Below, piece after piece: positions 1-13,369 of a stretch of 64,000 nucleotides of DNA (position 1 is the stretch's first letter; every line of letters starts with the position of its first letter). Location of the stretch: NCBI GenBank assembly GCA_035578905.1, contig JAQJVL010000247.1, forward strand, positions 434,001 to 498,000, given 5' to 3'. The position numbers and the translations under genes are program-made. The notes under the pieces were generated by a model. That model was given only the letters and a program-made list of their open reading frames with translations. It was not told the DNA's origin and did no database searches. This DNA is from Stictocephala bisonia (lineage: Eukaryota > Arthropoda > Insecta > Hemiptera > Membracidae).

Positions 1-311
1 TTTTTGTTGTTATTGTAAATTAAAATGTGTTCTCATATCTTAAATAAAAATGTTATTTGTGTACTGAATTTGGTATAGAAGAATTGAAACAAAATATCAA
101 AATCGAACTATCCTATAACTCATCTGTATAGCATAGTGGATTAGTTATACGTAAATCTCATTAATTGTAGAGGCCCTCACATGCTGTATCAATGAACAAT
201 ATAAACAATAAGCATATCGGCTAATTACAACAAAACTGTCATTGGTTTGTGTTTGTATTTGTAATTCAAATTCCTCTACTTGTTTGTGTCCCGCAAAAAC
301 TATCTTAGAAC
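1..311. other. AT-rich DNA, nothing recognised
   Basis: No long ORF, RNA fold or repeat was recognised. Only short fortuitous ORFs are present. Confidence 0.5.
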
Positions 312-558
312 CGCAGTCTGTTTACCGTTCCAAATAATAAATGTGTTTACGTCATATTTCTTTCATGGCCTTCACTATTTTTATACGTCAGAAGAAAGAA
401 GCTTCCCTTCAAAACACCATTTTTCGCAAGCAGTAAATAAAAAACACTCATCATTAATTCACTACGGAATCGCCCTCCAAAATCTGCTTGGATGAGGCGT
501 TTCTCTGATAATATTTCTGTCCTCTGGTTTAAGAAACAAGCTGTTTGGGCATAAAAAA
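312..558 (+). repeat. dispersed repeat family E, copy 1
   Basis: This stretch aligns over about 245 bp, in the same orientation, with 28871-29109. Shared landmarks include CAAATAATAAATGTGTTT, CGTCATATTTCTTTC, CGCAAGCAGTAAATAAAA and AATTCACTACGG. The copies differ by many substitutions and small indels, so they are old. No coding capacity is conserved between them. It is probably a non-autonomous transposable element, but I see no clear terminal repeats and the class is unknown. Confidence 0.7.
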
Positions 559-1330
559 ACGCAAACATATGTATAAATATTAATAATGTAATACATTAGT
601 TCCAGGTGTTTGAATATGTATCCAGTCACTAGTCAAATTAAAATTAAATATTATTACAGTTTCACCATAACTAAACTATACAGTAATTATATAAGATATG
701 TTTAAACAATTACATTTACACTTAAATTACTGCAAACGTATCATTGGTATACAACTATTTTAAGATTACTGCAACAATACGTTTTTACTTTGCTTTTCTT
801 TCTTATTAAGTTGTAAGGGAGGATAGATATGTTGAAACATTTAAACCATGTGATGAACGTTTAACTTTTTTGGTGATTTTGGTTTATCTATTAGTTTTAT
901 AGGCTTGATAATTAAACTCTTTATATTAGTTACGACAGTGAAATGTCCGATATTTTATGTCTAACTTGCACATAAAATATGGAATAATAATCAAATGTTT
1001 ATAGTTGCAAGCTCATTTACATTCAAGTCGTGCCAGTGAGATTAATTTAAAAGCGTAACACGGTTATTTCAGTGGCGTTGAGAGTTAACTTACCTGTCGT
1101 AACCTAACCGATTCTGATTGACAGCCCTCCGTGGGGGTGTAGCACTCGGTGTTTGTGATTTAGTTGTGAAATTTGCAGATAAGTTCGTTCCGATATTATT
1201 CGCTTATATTTTTAAGTCATCATGTAATAAAAAGAATGTATGTGATTAGACAATATATTTTTACTTCCAACTTTAAACGTATAAACATTTATGGGAAAAA
1301 GTAATTATACCCTAATTGCCCTTGATCTCA
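559..1330. other. AT-rich DNA with a small GC-richer island
   Basis: Mostly featureless. About 1070-1160 is GC-richer and holds a TGATTGACAG decamer (1115-1124), which matches the PBX-PREP (Exd-Hth type) motif. On the minus strand it also holds a perfect CAG|GTAAGT donor-type splice site (1088-1096). No ORF supports a coding exon here. Confidence 0.35.
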
Positions 1331-1379
1331 GGTCTTAGGGTATAACACCTATCTCTTCGGGGTGGGTCCACCTAATCAC

Positions 1380-1960
1380 CGTGAAGTCAATACCTACCCA
1401 CCCACCCATACACGTACGGTGGTATTGAAATACACGAACTGTGGTATTGACCCACCCGCCCACCCATACACGTACAGTGGTAGTGACCCACCCCTAAACG
1501 TACAGTGCTGGTGACCCACCCACCCATCCCTAAACGTACTGTGGTAGTGACCCACCCACCCACCCTAATTGTACAGTGTTAGTGACTTATCCGCCCACCC
1601 CTAAACGTACAGTGGTAGTGACCCACCCACCCACCCCTAAACGTACAGAACTAGTGACCCACCCCTAAACGTACAGTGGTCGTGACTCACTCACCCACCC
1701 CAAACGTACAGTGGTAGTGCCACTGTACGTGTAAGAGTGGGTCATTACCACTGTACTTGTATGGGTGGGTGGGTGGGTAATTACCACTGTACGTGTATGG
1801 GCGGGTGGGTAGGTCAGTGCCACTGTACGTGTTTGGGTGGGTCATTACCACTGTACTTGTATGGGCGGGCGGGTAGGTCAATGCCACTGTACGTGTATGG
1901 GTGGGCGGGTGGGTCAATACCACTGTACTATGTGGGTGGGCGGGTGTGTCAATACCAGGT
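1380..1960. repeat. G/C-skewed minisatellite with internal strand switch
   Basis: Irregular units of roughly 30-36 bp combine a (CCCA)n block with CGTACAGTGG. From 1380 to about 1714 the C-rich strand is on top. From about 1720 to 1960 the same unit runs in the opposite orientation with the G-rich strand on top. The switch is a perfect inverted repeat, CGTACAGTGG (1705-1714) and CCACTGTACG (1720-1729), around a 5-bp centre. Four-run G-quadruplex motifs lie on the minus strand (C-runs at 1551-1565 and 1622-1637) and on the plus strand (1763-1778). Confidence 0.9.
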
Positions 1961-2759
1961 AATTTTGCATGGACGAACCTGAACTTATGCCAGTGTTATA
2001 GGCTATTTATATTGTTATTTTAAACACAACAATAAAGTCAAGTACATACCTTGAGGTGCATAACTTAAGTTATTGTAACTGTATTTAATCTTAACAATTA
2101 ATTGAATTACAAGTGTTTTGCAACGGTAATCATCTGATTACATTTTAAAATGTGTACTGATTAAAGAGACTGAAAACTAGAAATTAAATTTGTACCATTT
2201 AAAATATATTTCCGCTATCAAATATATTTATAAATTATTTTAGGACCGCACTGAAGTTGATTCATTATTGCCTTAACATACTGTACATTCAGTGTAATTA
2301 ATGCATTTATTAAATGTCAAATGAAATGTTTGGGTAACAATTTCAACTTGTTTACATTCAACAGAACAAACAAACAAATTAAAACAGTCTGGAATTATAC
2401 TATTTTTGTTGCATATGGCAATCTGTTAAATCGTAAACATAAAATGTTGTAATTAAGTTATGTTATTTTCCATACACTGTAAACAAATTACGTTTCTACG
2501 TAATACTTTGTTAATATTATTGCGATATTAATTTTTGTATCTTATAATTACAAAATATAAAGAATACAAGCTTACCTTATTATGAATATGTACTATTAAC
2601 ACATTTAATCTATACAAAAGAGAATATTTTTCGTTTATATAACTAATAGTATGATGGCTATAATTTATATAACTAATAGTATGATGGCTATAATTTATAT
2701 AACTAATAGTATGATGGCTATAGTTTATATAACTTATTAGTTATATAAATTCTAATAAA

Positions 2760-2815
2760 TTATATATATAAATTATAGCCATCATACTATTAGTATGATG
2801 GCTATAATTTATATA
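2760..2815. repeat. perfect hairpin in unit copy 1
   Basis: About 23 bp of TATATAAATTATAGCC-type sequence ending in CATCATAC is followed, after a 5-nt TATTA loop, by its exact reverse complement. The arms are one inverted and one direct unit of the neighbouring 30-bp minisatellite, so the array contains an inversion. The same hairpin recurs in copies 2 and 3, near 7716 and 12652. Confidence 0.85.
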
Positions 2816-2853
2816 AGTAATAGTATGATGAGTTATATTATATAACTCATATA

Positions 2854-2856
<3 letters not shown>

Positions 2857-2912
<56 letters not shown>
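2857..2912. repeat. (TA)28 microsatellite in unit copy 1
   Basis: An uninterrupted TA run of 56 nt. The equivalent run is 46 nt in copy 2 (7814-7859) and 32 nt in copy 3 (12750-12781). A short palindrome, ATGAGTTATA-TTA-TATAACTCAT, lies just upstream. Confidence 0.97.
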
Positions 2913-2915
<3 letters not shown>

Positions 2916-3200
2916 TGATGAGTTATATAGTGGTATTGAGGGAGAAAAATGGTGATTCTCCCACCCGCCCACCCATACACGTACTGTGGTAATTACACGT
3001 ACTGTTTAGTTACAACTCGCAGTAAAATCTAATATTTTTAACAATATCGGCAGCTGTTACAAAGTTATTTATTTATTTTTGTTAAATCTGATAGTTACGT
3101 ACAATGGTACTAACCTACCCACATACCCATACACGTACAATGGTACTATAACTATTAGATATGGTAATAGTAGCTATAACTATTAGATATATTATAGAAA

Positions 3201-3500
3201 TTTATATAACTAATAGTATGATGGCTATAATTTATATAACTAATAGTATGATGGCTATAATTTATATAACTAATAGTATGATGGCTATAATTTATATAAC
3301 TAATAGTATGATTGCTATAATTTATATAACTAATAGTATGATGGCTATAATTTATATAACTAATAGTATGATGGCTATAATTTATATAACTAATAGTATG
3401 ATGGCTATAATTTATGTAACTAATAGTATGATGGCTATAATTTATATAACTAATAGTATGATGGCTATAATTTATATAACTAATAGTATGATGGCTATAA
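3201..3500. repeat. 30-bp minisatellite, 10 units (copy 1)
   Basis: Ten units of exactly 30 bp containing ACTAATAGTATGATGGCT. Because 30 is a multiple of three, the array stays open in one frame and gives a repetitive 10-residue peptide. I read this as an artefact of the period, not a gene. Confidence 0.95.
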
Positions 3501-4060
3501 TTTCAATAATAAACTCTATTACTATTTTAAGAGCAATAAATGTAGTTAAAACATGAAAAATTTATTTAAAAAATGAACTAATTTTACACAAAACCTAAAA
3601 TTAAAATTGAATATTACTTGTATACAAATCTTAGTGATTTCTTTATTTCGAATTTTGCTTATTTATAACTAATCTAAATGATAACATTTTCTAGTATTTT
3701 ACGTAATTATTTTATATTTAGTATTTTTGTAATTATTAATAGAATTGAAATTACAAGCACATTATTCGTATAATTTTAATACATTCTGGTCAGTTAGTAA
3801 TTTGTTTTATATTGTAATTGTTTATACTTTTTTTTTTATAAACTTATGTACATTGAACCAATTTTGAAAAATATTGTAAAGAAAAGATTTAATGAATAAC
3901 ATAATACACTTGATTTTTTAACCATGAAATATAACTTGTATTCTATTATTATTTAATACTAAATATTTATTTTGAGAAATAAACTGAAACTTTGGAGATG
4001 AAATATGAAGAAACATAAATGAAGGCGAAAATAACCTGAAGAAATCTTTCTTTCTAAATA

Positions 4061-4222
4061 AACAAACCACAATGGCTAAACAAACCACCATGGCTAAACA
4101 AACCACCATGGCTAAACAAACCACCATGGCTAAACAAACCACCATGGCTAAACAAACCACCATGGCTAAACAAACCACCATGGCTAAACAAACCACCATG
4201 GCTAAACAAACCACCATGGCAA
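4061..4222. repeat. 18-bp minisatellite, 9 units (copy 1)
   Basis: Nine units of AACAAACCACCATGGCTA. Each contains an NcoI-type CCATGG palindrome. The period is a multiple of three, which explains the repetitive minus-strand ORFs. Confidence 0.95.
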
Positions 4223-7200
4223 AACCGGAAGCTAAGCAGGGGAGATGATGAATGCTCTTCCAACCAGGTTTAATCTCTTCTTATGATATCTTTTTTAAGT
4301 TAAATATCTTTAATCTCTAAAATGACAATGCAACCACAATTTCAATTGTTACATTAGTAAATTATTTTGAAATTGATTTGATGCCTATACTGCAATGATT
4401 TCGTTTAAACATACAACTTCCCAGTCATACTTTTAAAAAAGGTGGTTTCGGAACTCTGTGTTTTCAAAATAAACGGTAATAGAGGTAATAGATACTAATT
4501 TAATAAGTTTTACTCTCTAATACAATCACTGATGATTATGAATTAATTAAATTAAAATTTCTTTATCTAAACAGATCTCTTAGCTCAAGGTTATTTATAG
4601 GAAACACCATAAAGCATAGAACATATCAAGTCTCTTTGTTAAACAGGCAAATCTTTTAACGTACTAATCAAACTTATTTAACTTGTTTGCCTCTGAATAG
4701 GTTTACTCTTAGGCATTTTTGGAGCAAGAGACAAGGAGATAAACTCGGTTAACAAGCGATTCATCGGTCTTTTTATAAGTTTAAAAACCAGTTTTCGACT
4801 TGCGTTAAAGATATGTAGTACAACAAGACTTACGCAACTAAAAATGGACTTATAGATAAGTAAATTGTAAAAAAGTGTAAAAAATAGGGGTGTATTCAAA
4901 AAAAGATCTTAAGAGGGAACAAACCTTTCCCTTATATTTCCTTATTTAATTTGAACGCTGTACGTGTCAAGTATTAATAAAATTAAAGTTTGATTCCCCT
5001 AATTCTAGAGGAAAATATCTGTTAATTAATAATAATTGCTTAGAACAATTACAAAACAATCACCCCACCCCATGAGCAAGGCAACCGTATAACTACAATA
5101 AACTTAGTTATTTATTTATTTGGTAGAAAAAGAACGAAAGCTTTTGGTAAGATTACATTTTTGGCTATTGTATTTTAGTTTTTGAATATACAGTGATTTG
5201 AGAAATATATTTAATAAAAGTACAAAAAAAATATAATAATAATAAAAAGAAATTTGCTATTCAAATTCTTTCTTAAAAGAAAAATAGTACAATTAATTTC
5301 AAAGCAATTTTGTATTATCACTCTAGCCAATGGCTATTTGAGTGAAAAACTTAATATAAACAAACCTTTACTGATGTGTTGTTAAAAGAAGTATAAGTGT
5401 AGATTATTTTATATATTATTAATACTACTTTTACATTTAGTGGGAAGAGTTTTGTATACAGGATATCTTATAACAACAACACGAATAAATATTATGTCTA
5501 TAATCAATTAACAAATTAAGAAACAAACTAAACAGCAGTTTAAATAACTATATAAAGTAATAAAAGAATTTTATGAGCAAGATAACAAGGTGGTTGCGGA
5601 GTAGAATATATGGTGGCCCATTTAATAAATGGGTCAATAAAATAATTAGCTCAATAAAGATCCCAAGTTAACATGAGAATGTAAATTTCAAAGTGTTGTC
5701 GAATAGTTTAATCTAAACCTAGGCCTTCCATTATTTGAATAACATTTATTTGGAATAAAGTTTATGTAGAGAAACAAACTGTAATAATGTAGGATATAGG
5801 ATATTGGATCCATAGGGTTTGTCTAAGATTAGCCTAACTGTAATATGTTTGTAAAATTCAATTAATATTGTATTGATTTTTCTGTAAATGTTAACGGAGT
5901 TACCATACACTATAACTTTAGTAATAAATCATGAAAATCAGTAAACTTATAACAGTTAAACTTTAATTATAACTGGATTAGTGTACTTCGTACTTGTCCA
6001 TCTTCTTTAAAAAAAGCTTAAATAATTCTAATAATATGGAAATATTAGAGGAGGACTGCTTAATGTTAATGGATATAAATGAGACTATCATCCTTGATAA
6101 AGATATATGAAGTTAGGGAATGATTATAATTATGATGAGAGTAAATAAATTGTGACTGATGCCAAAAAATGAATTTCGTGTCTATATCGTCAAGGATACT
6201 CGTTAACAACGAAAGAATTAAAATAAAAAAATTACAAAAACAAACATACTTCAAATTAAATCAAATTCATTTCTAGAAATATTTGTGCTTTTGGGGAAAA
6301 ATTATCGGAAAATTAACTTGGAGTAAAGAAGGTAAGCAATAAGAAGGAAAATACGTTTCGGAAGGAATAAAAAGCGATTTAATCAATTCAAATAAGGCGG
6401 CATTCAGTTTGATAAAGGTTGTAAATCTAAGACGTCACCCTTGAGGCTTAACACTCTCCTGTAACCCCCAGGGTTGGCGACCGGAAGGCTGAGGAAAATA
6501 TAAAACTGGAACGTTTAGCATCTGCTTCTTTCTTAGCAATAAGTGAGATTCCAGATCCAACATTTAGCTTATTTAAACTTTTAATTAAGATTTTAGTTGA
6601 TTTATATTGTACTTATTTCACATAATGTAAGCCAATACATAAATGATTTCAAAGAACTAGCACAAACTTTCCCCCATATTAAACACTAAAAAATCAAAAA
6701 CTGAAAATTACCAGTTTGATTCCCAAATATGTTTTTTTGCCATATCTAAAAAACTAGTCAAGTTAGAGACATGCAGTTTTTCTAAAATATTTCGAATGGT
6801 AATTCACTGTACTTGTATGGACGGGCGGGTAGGTCAATACCACTGTACATGTATGGGTGGGCGGGCGGGTCAATACCACTGTACTATATGGGTGGGCGGG
6901 TGGGTCAATACCAGGGAATTTTGCATGGACGAACCTGAACTTATGCCAGTGTTATAGGCTATTTATATTGTTATTTTAAACACAACAATAAAGTCAAGTA
7001 CATACCTTGAGGTGCATAACTTAAGTTATTGTAAGTTTATTTAATCTTAACAATCAATTGAATTACAAGTGTTTTTGCAACGGTAATCATCTGATTACAT
7101 TTTTAAATGTGTACTGATTAAAGAGAATGAAAACTAGAAATTGAATTTGTACCATTTAAAATATATTTCCGCTATCAAATATATTTATAAATTATTTTAG

Positions 7201-7810
7201 TACCGCACTGAAGTTGATTCATTATTGCCTTAACATACTGTACATTCAGTGTAATTAATGCATTTATTAAATGTCAAATGAAATGTTTGGGTAACAATTT
7301 CAACTTGTTTACATTCAACAGAACAAACAAACAAATTAAAACAGTCTGGAATTATACTATTTTTGTTGCATAGGCAATCTGTTAAATCGTAAACATAAAA
7401 TGTTGTAATTAAGTTATGTAATTTTCCATACACTGTAAACAAATTACGTTTCTACGTAATACTTTGTTAATATTATTGCGGTATTAATTTTTGTATCTTA
7501 TAATTACAAAATATAAAGGAATACAAGCTTACCTTTTTATGAATATGTACTATTAACACATTTAATCTATACAGAAGAGAATATTTTTCGTTTATATAAC
7601 TAATATTATGATGGCTATAATTTATATAACTAATAGTATGATGGCTATAATTTATATAACTAATAGTATGATGGCTATAGTTTATATAACTTATTAGTTA
7701 TATAAATTCTAATAAATTATATATATAAATTATAGCCATCATACTATTAGTATGATGGCTATAATTTATATAAGTAATAGTATGATGAGTTATATTATAT
7801 AACTCATATA

Positions 7811-7862
<52 letters not shown>

Positions 7863-8147
7863 TGATGAGTTATATAGTGGTATTGAGGGAGAAAAATGGT
7901 GATTCTCCCACCCGCCCACCCATACACGTACTGTGGTAATTACACGTACTGTTTAGTTACAACTCGCAGTAAAATCTAATATTTTTAACAATATCGGCAG
8001 CTGTTACAAAGTTATTTATTTATTTTTGTTAAATCTGATAGTTACGTACAATGGTACTAACCTACCCACACACCCATACACGTACAATGGTACTATAACT
8101 ATTAGATATGGTAATAGTAGCTATAACTATTAGATATATTATAGAAA

Positions 8148-8447
8148 TTTATATAACTAATAGTATGATGGCTATAATTTATATAACTAATAGTATGATG
8201 GCTATAATTTATATAACTAATAGTATGATGGCTATAATTTATATAACTAATAGTATGATTGCTATAATTTATATAACTAATAGTATGATGGCTATAATTT
8301 ATATAACTAATAGTATGATGGCTATAATTTATATAACTAATAGTATGATGGCTATAATTTATGTAACTAATAGTATGATGGCTATAATTTATATAACTAA
8401 TAGTATGATGGCTATAATTTATATAACTAATAGTATGATGGCTATAA
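8148..8447. repeat. 30-bp minisatellite, 10 units (copy 2)
   Basis: Same array as 3201-3500, including the ATGATTGCT variant in its fourth unit that copy 3 lacks. Confidence 0.95.
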
Positions 8448-9007
8448 TTTCAATAATAAACTCTATTACTATTTTAAGAGCAATAAATGTACTTAAAACA
8501 TAAAAAATTTATTAAAAAAATGAACTAATTTTACACAAAACCTAAAATTAAAATTGAATATTAGTTGTATACAAATCTTAGTGATTTCTTTATTTCGAAT
8601 TTTGCTTATTTATAACTAATCTAAATGATAATATTTTCTAGTCTTTTCCGTAATTATTTTATATTTAGTATTTTTGTAATTATTAATAGAATTGAAATTA
8701 CAAGCACATTATTCGTATAATTTTAATACATTCTGGTCAGTTAGTAATTTGTTTTATATTGTAATTGTTTATACTTTTTTTTTTATAAACTTATGTACAT
8801 TGAACCAATTTTGAAAAATATTGTAAAGAAAAGATTTAATGAATAACATAATACACTTGATTTTTTAACCATGAAATATAACTTGTATTCTATTATTATT
8901 TAATACTAAATATTTATTTTGAGAAATAAACTGAAACTTTGGAGATGAAATATGAAGAAACATAAATGAAGGCGAAAATAACCTGAAGAAATCTTTCTTT
9001 CTAAATA

Positions 9008-9169
9008 AACAAACCACAATGGCTAAACAAACCACCATGGCTAAACAAACCACCATGGCTAAACAAACCACCATGGCTAAACAAACCACCATGGCTAAAC
9101 AAACCACCATGGCTAAACAAACCACCATGGCTAAACAAACCACCATGGCTAAACAAACCACCATGGCAA
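9008..9169. repeat. 18-bp minisatellite, 9 units (copy 2)
   Basis: Identical layout to 4061-4222, including the ACAATGG variant of the first unit. Confidence 0.95.
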
Positions 9170-12100
9170 AACCGGAAGCTAAGCAGGGGAGATGATGAAT
9201 GCTCTTCCAACCAGGTTTAATCTCTTCTTATGATATCTTTTTTAAGTTAAATATCTTTAATCTCTAAAATGACAATGCAACCACAATTTCAATTGTTACA
9301 TTAGTAAATTATTTTGAAATTGATTTGATGCCTATACTGCAATGATTTCGTTTAAACATACAACTTCCCAGTCATACTTTTAAAAAAGGTGGTTTCGGAA
9401 CTCTGTGTTTTCAAAATAAACGGTAATAGAGGTAATAGATACTAATTTAATAAGTTTTACTCTCTAATACAATCACTGATGATTATGAATTAATTAAATT
9501 AAAATTTCTTTATCTAAACAGATCTCTTAGCTCAAGGTTATTTATAGGAAACACCATAAAGCATAGAACATATCAAGTCTCTTTGTTAAACAGGCAAATC
9601 TTTTAACGTACTAATCAAACTTATTTAACTTGTTTGCCTCTGAATAGGTTTACTCTTAGGCATTTTTGGAGCAAGAGACAAGGAGATAAACTCGGTTAAC
9701 AAGCGATTCATCGGTCTTTTTATAAGTTTAAAAACCAGTTTTCGACTTGCGTTAAAGATATGTAGTACAACAAGACTTACGCAACTAAAAATGGACTTAT
9801 AGATAAGTAAATTGTAAAAAAGTGTAAAAAATAGGGGTGTATTCAAAAAAAGATCTTAAGAGGGAACAAACCTTTCCCTTATATTTCCTTATTTAATTTG
9901 AACGCTGTACGTGTCAAGTATTAATAAAATTAAAGTTTGATTCCCCTAATTCTAGAGGAAAATATCTGTTAATTAATAATAATTGCTTAGAACAATTACA
10001 AAACAATCACCCCACCCCATGAGCAAGGCAACCGTATAACTACAATAAACTTAGTTATTTATTTGGTAGAAAGAGAACGAAAGCTTTTGGTAAGATTACA
10101 TTTTTGGTTATTGTATTTTAGTTTTTGAATATACAGTGATTTGAGAAATATATTTAATAAAAGTAAAAAAATAACAATAATAATAAACAGAAATGTGTTA
10201 TTCAAATTCTTTCTTTAAAAAAGTACAATTAATTTCAAAGCAGTTTTGTATTATCACTCTAGCCAATGGCTATTTGAGTGAAAAACTTAATATAAACAAA
10301 CCTTTACTGATGTATTGTTAAAAGAAGTATAAGTATAGATTATTTTATATATTATTAATACTACTTTTACATTTAGTGGGAACAGTTTTGTATACAGGAT
10401 ATCTTATAACAACAACACGAATAAATATTATGTCTATAATCAATTAACAAATTAAGAAATAATCTAAACAGTAGTTTAAATAACTATATAAAGTAATAAA
10501 AGAATTTTATGAGCAAGATAACAAGGTGGTTGTGGAGTAGAATAGATGGTGGCCCATTTAATAAATGGGCCAATAAAATAATTAGCTCAATATGGATCCC
10601 AAGTTAACATGAGAATGTAAATTTCAAAGTGTTGTCGAATAGTTAAATCTAAACCTAGGCCTTCCATTATTTGAATAACATTTATTTGGAATAAAGTTTA
10701 TGTAGAGAAACAAACTGTAATAATGTAGGATATAGGATATTGGATCCATAGGGTTTGTCTAAGATTAGCCTAACTGTAATATGTTTGTAAAATTCAATTA
10801 ATATTGTATTGATTTTTCTGTAAATGTTAACGGAGTTACCATACACTATAACTTTAATAATAAATCATGAAAATCAGTAAACTTATAACAGTTAAACTTT
10901 AATTATAACTGGATTAGTGTACTTCGTACTTGTCCATCTTCTTTAAAAAAAGCTTAAATAATTCTAATAATATGGAAATATTAGAGGAGGACTGCTTAAT
11001 GTTAATGGATATAAATGAGACTATCATCCTTGATAAAGATATATGAAGTTAGGGAATGATTATAATTATGATGAGAGTAAATAAATTGTGACTGATGCCA
11101 AAAAATGAATTTCGTGTCTATATCGTCAAGGATACTCGTTAACAACGAAAGAATTAAAATAAAAAAATTACAAAAACAAACATACTTCAAATTAAATCAA
11201 ATTCATTTCTAGAAATATTTGTGCTTTTGGGGAAAAATTATCGGAAAATTAACTTGGAGTAAAGAAGGTAAGCAATAAGAAGGAAAATACGTTTCGGAAG
11301 GAATAAAAAGCGATTTAATCAATTCAAATAAGGCGGCATTCAGTTTGATAAAGGTTGTAAATCTAAGACGTCACCCTTGAGGCTTAACACTCTCCTGTAA
11401 CCCCCAGGGTTGGCGACCGGAAGGCTGAGGAAAATATAAAACTGGAACGTTTAGCATCTGCTTCTTTCTTAGCAATAAGTGAGATTCCAGATCCAACATT
11501 TAGCTTATTTAAACTTTTAATTAAGATTTTAGTTGATTTATATTGTACTTATTTCACATAATGTAAGCCAATACATAAATGATTTCAAAGAACTAGCACA
11601 AACTTTCCCCCATATTAAACACTAAAAAATCAAAAACTGAAAATTACCAGTTTGATTCCCAAATATGTTTTTTTGCCATATCTAAAAAACTAGTCAAGTT
11701 AGAGACATGCAGTTTTTCTAAAATATTTCGAATGGTAATTCACTGTACTTGTATGGACGGGCGGGTAGGTCAATACCACTGTACATGTATGGGTGGGCGG
11801 GCGGGTCAATACCACTGTACTATATGGGTGGGCGGGTGGGTCAATACCAGGGAATTTTGCATGGACGAACCTGAACTTATGCCAGTGTTATAGGCTATTT
11901 ATATTGTTATTTTAAACACAACAATAAAGTCAAGTACATACCTTGAGGTGCATAACTTAAGTTATTGTAAGTTTATTTAATCTTAACAATCAATTGAATT
12001 ACAAGTGTTTTTGCAACGGTAATCATCTGATTACATTTTTAAATGTGTACTGATTAAAGAGAATGAAAACTAGAAATTGAATTTGTACCATTTAAAATAT

Positions 12101-12746
12101 ATTTCCGCTATCAAATATATTTATAAATTATTTTAGTACCGCACTGAAGTTGATTCATTATTGCCTTAACATACTGTACATTCAGTGTAATTAATGCATT
12201 TATTAAATGTCAAATGAAATGTTTGGGTAACAATTTCAACTTGTTTACATTCAACAGAACAAACAAACAAATTAAAACAGTCTGGAATTATACTATTTTT
12301 GTTGCATAGGCAATCTGTTAAATCGTAAACATAAAATGTTGTAATTAAGTTATGTAATTTTCCATACACTGTAAACAAATTACGTTTCTACGTAATACTT
12401 TGTTAATATTATTGCGGTATTAATTTTTGTATCTTATAATTACAAAATATAAAGGAATACAAGCTTACCTTTTTATGAATATGTACTATTAACACATTTA
12501 ATCTATACAGAAGAGAATATTTTTCGTTTATATAACTAATATTATGATGGCTATAATTTATATAACTAATAGTATGATGGCTATAATTTATATAACTAAT
12601 AGTATGATGGCTATAGTTTATATAACTTATTAGTTATATAAATTCTAATAAATTATATATATAAATTATAGCCATCATACTATTAGTATGATGGCTATAA
12701 TTTATATAAGTAATAGTATGATGAGTTATATTATATAACTCATATA

Positions 12747-12784
<38 letters not shown>

Positions 12785-13069
12785 TGATGAGTTATATAGT
12801 GGTATTGAGGGAGAAAAATGGTGATTCTCCCACCCGCCCACCCATACACGTACTGTGGTAATTACACGTACTGTTTAGTTACAACTCGCAGTAAAATCTA
12901 ATATTTTTAACAATATCGGCAGCTGTTACAAAGTTATTTATTTATTTTTGTTAAATCTGATAGTTACGTACAATGGTACTAACCTACCCACACACCCATA
13001 CACGTACAATGGTACTATAACTATTAGATATGGTAATAGTAGCTATAACTATTAGATATATTATAGAAA

Positions 13070-13369
13070 TTTATATAACTAATAGTATGATGGCTATAAT
13101 TTATATAACTAATAGTATGATGGCTATAATTTATATAACTAATAGTATGATGGCTATAATTTATATAACTAATAGTATGATGGCTATAATTTATATAACT
13201 AATAGTATGATGGCTATAATTTATATAACTAATAGTATGATGGCTATAATTTATATAACTAATAGTATGATGGCTATAATTTATGTAACTAATAGTATGA
13301 TGGCTATAATTTATATAACTAATAGTATGATGGCTATAATTTATATAACTAATAGTATGATGGCTATAA
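13070..13369. repeat. 30-bp minisatellite, 10 units (copy 3)
   Basis: As in the other copies, but all ten units carry ATGATGGCT, so the fourth-unit variant is absent. Confidence 0.95.

Larger units (their letters stand above)
1849..6804. repeat. 4.9-kb tandem unit, copy 1
   Basis: First of three head-to-tail copies (4956 bp). Each starts in the CACTGTACTTGTATGG minisatellite motif and ends at TTCGAATGGTAATTCAC. In order it holds: a minisatellite remnant, the 30-bp minisatellite (short block near 2636-2735), a perfect hairpin near 2760-2815, a (TA)28 run (2857-2912), the main 30-bp minisatellite (3201-3500), an 18-bp minisatellite (4061-4222) and about 2.5 kb of AT-rich DNA. The short ORFs inside come from the minisatellites or are fortuitous, and I recognise no gene. 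A GC-richer patch near 6430-6490 is unexplained. Confidence 0.92.
6805..11740. repeat. 4.9-kb tandem unit, copy 2
   Basis: Second copy (4936 bp), near-identical to copy 1 by eye. The internal landmarks fall at matching offsets: (TA)23 at 7814-7859, 30-bp array at 8148-8447 and 18-bp array at 9008-9169. Near the start and at the 5109-equivalent position it shares variants with copy 3. At the end of the 30-bp array copies 1 and 3 agree against copy 2. This mosaic pattern suggests conversion between copies. Confidence 0.92.

Noticed and set aside
3161..3556. 131-codon ORF of YITNSMMAII repeats, also in the other two copies
   Set aside because: A product of the 30-bp minisatellite period. The ends of the ORF lie in noncoding-like AT-rich DNA.
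3918..4263. Overlapping minus-strand ORFs with MVVCLA and GGLFSH repeats
   Set aside because: Two frames of the same 18-bp minisatellite are open at once, which points to repeat composition and not coding.
4678..4899. 73-codon ORF conserved in all three 4.9-kb copies
   Set aside because: Conservation follows from recent duplication of the whole unit, including noncoding parts. No start context, motif or codon bias supports it.
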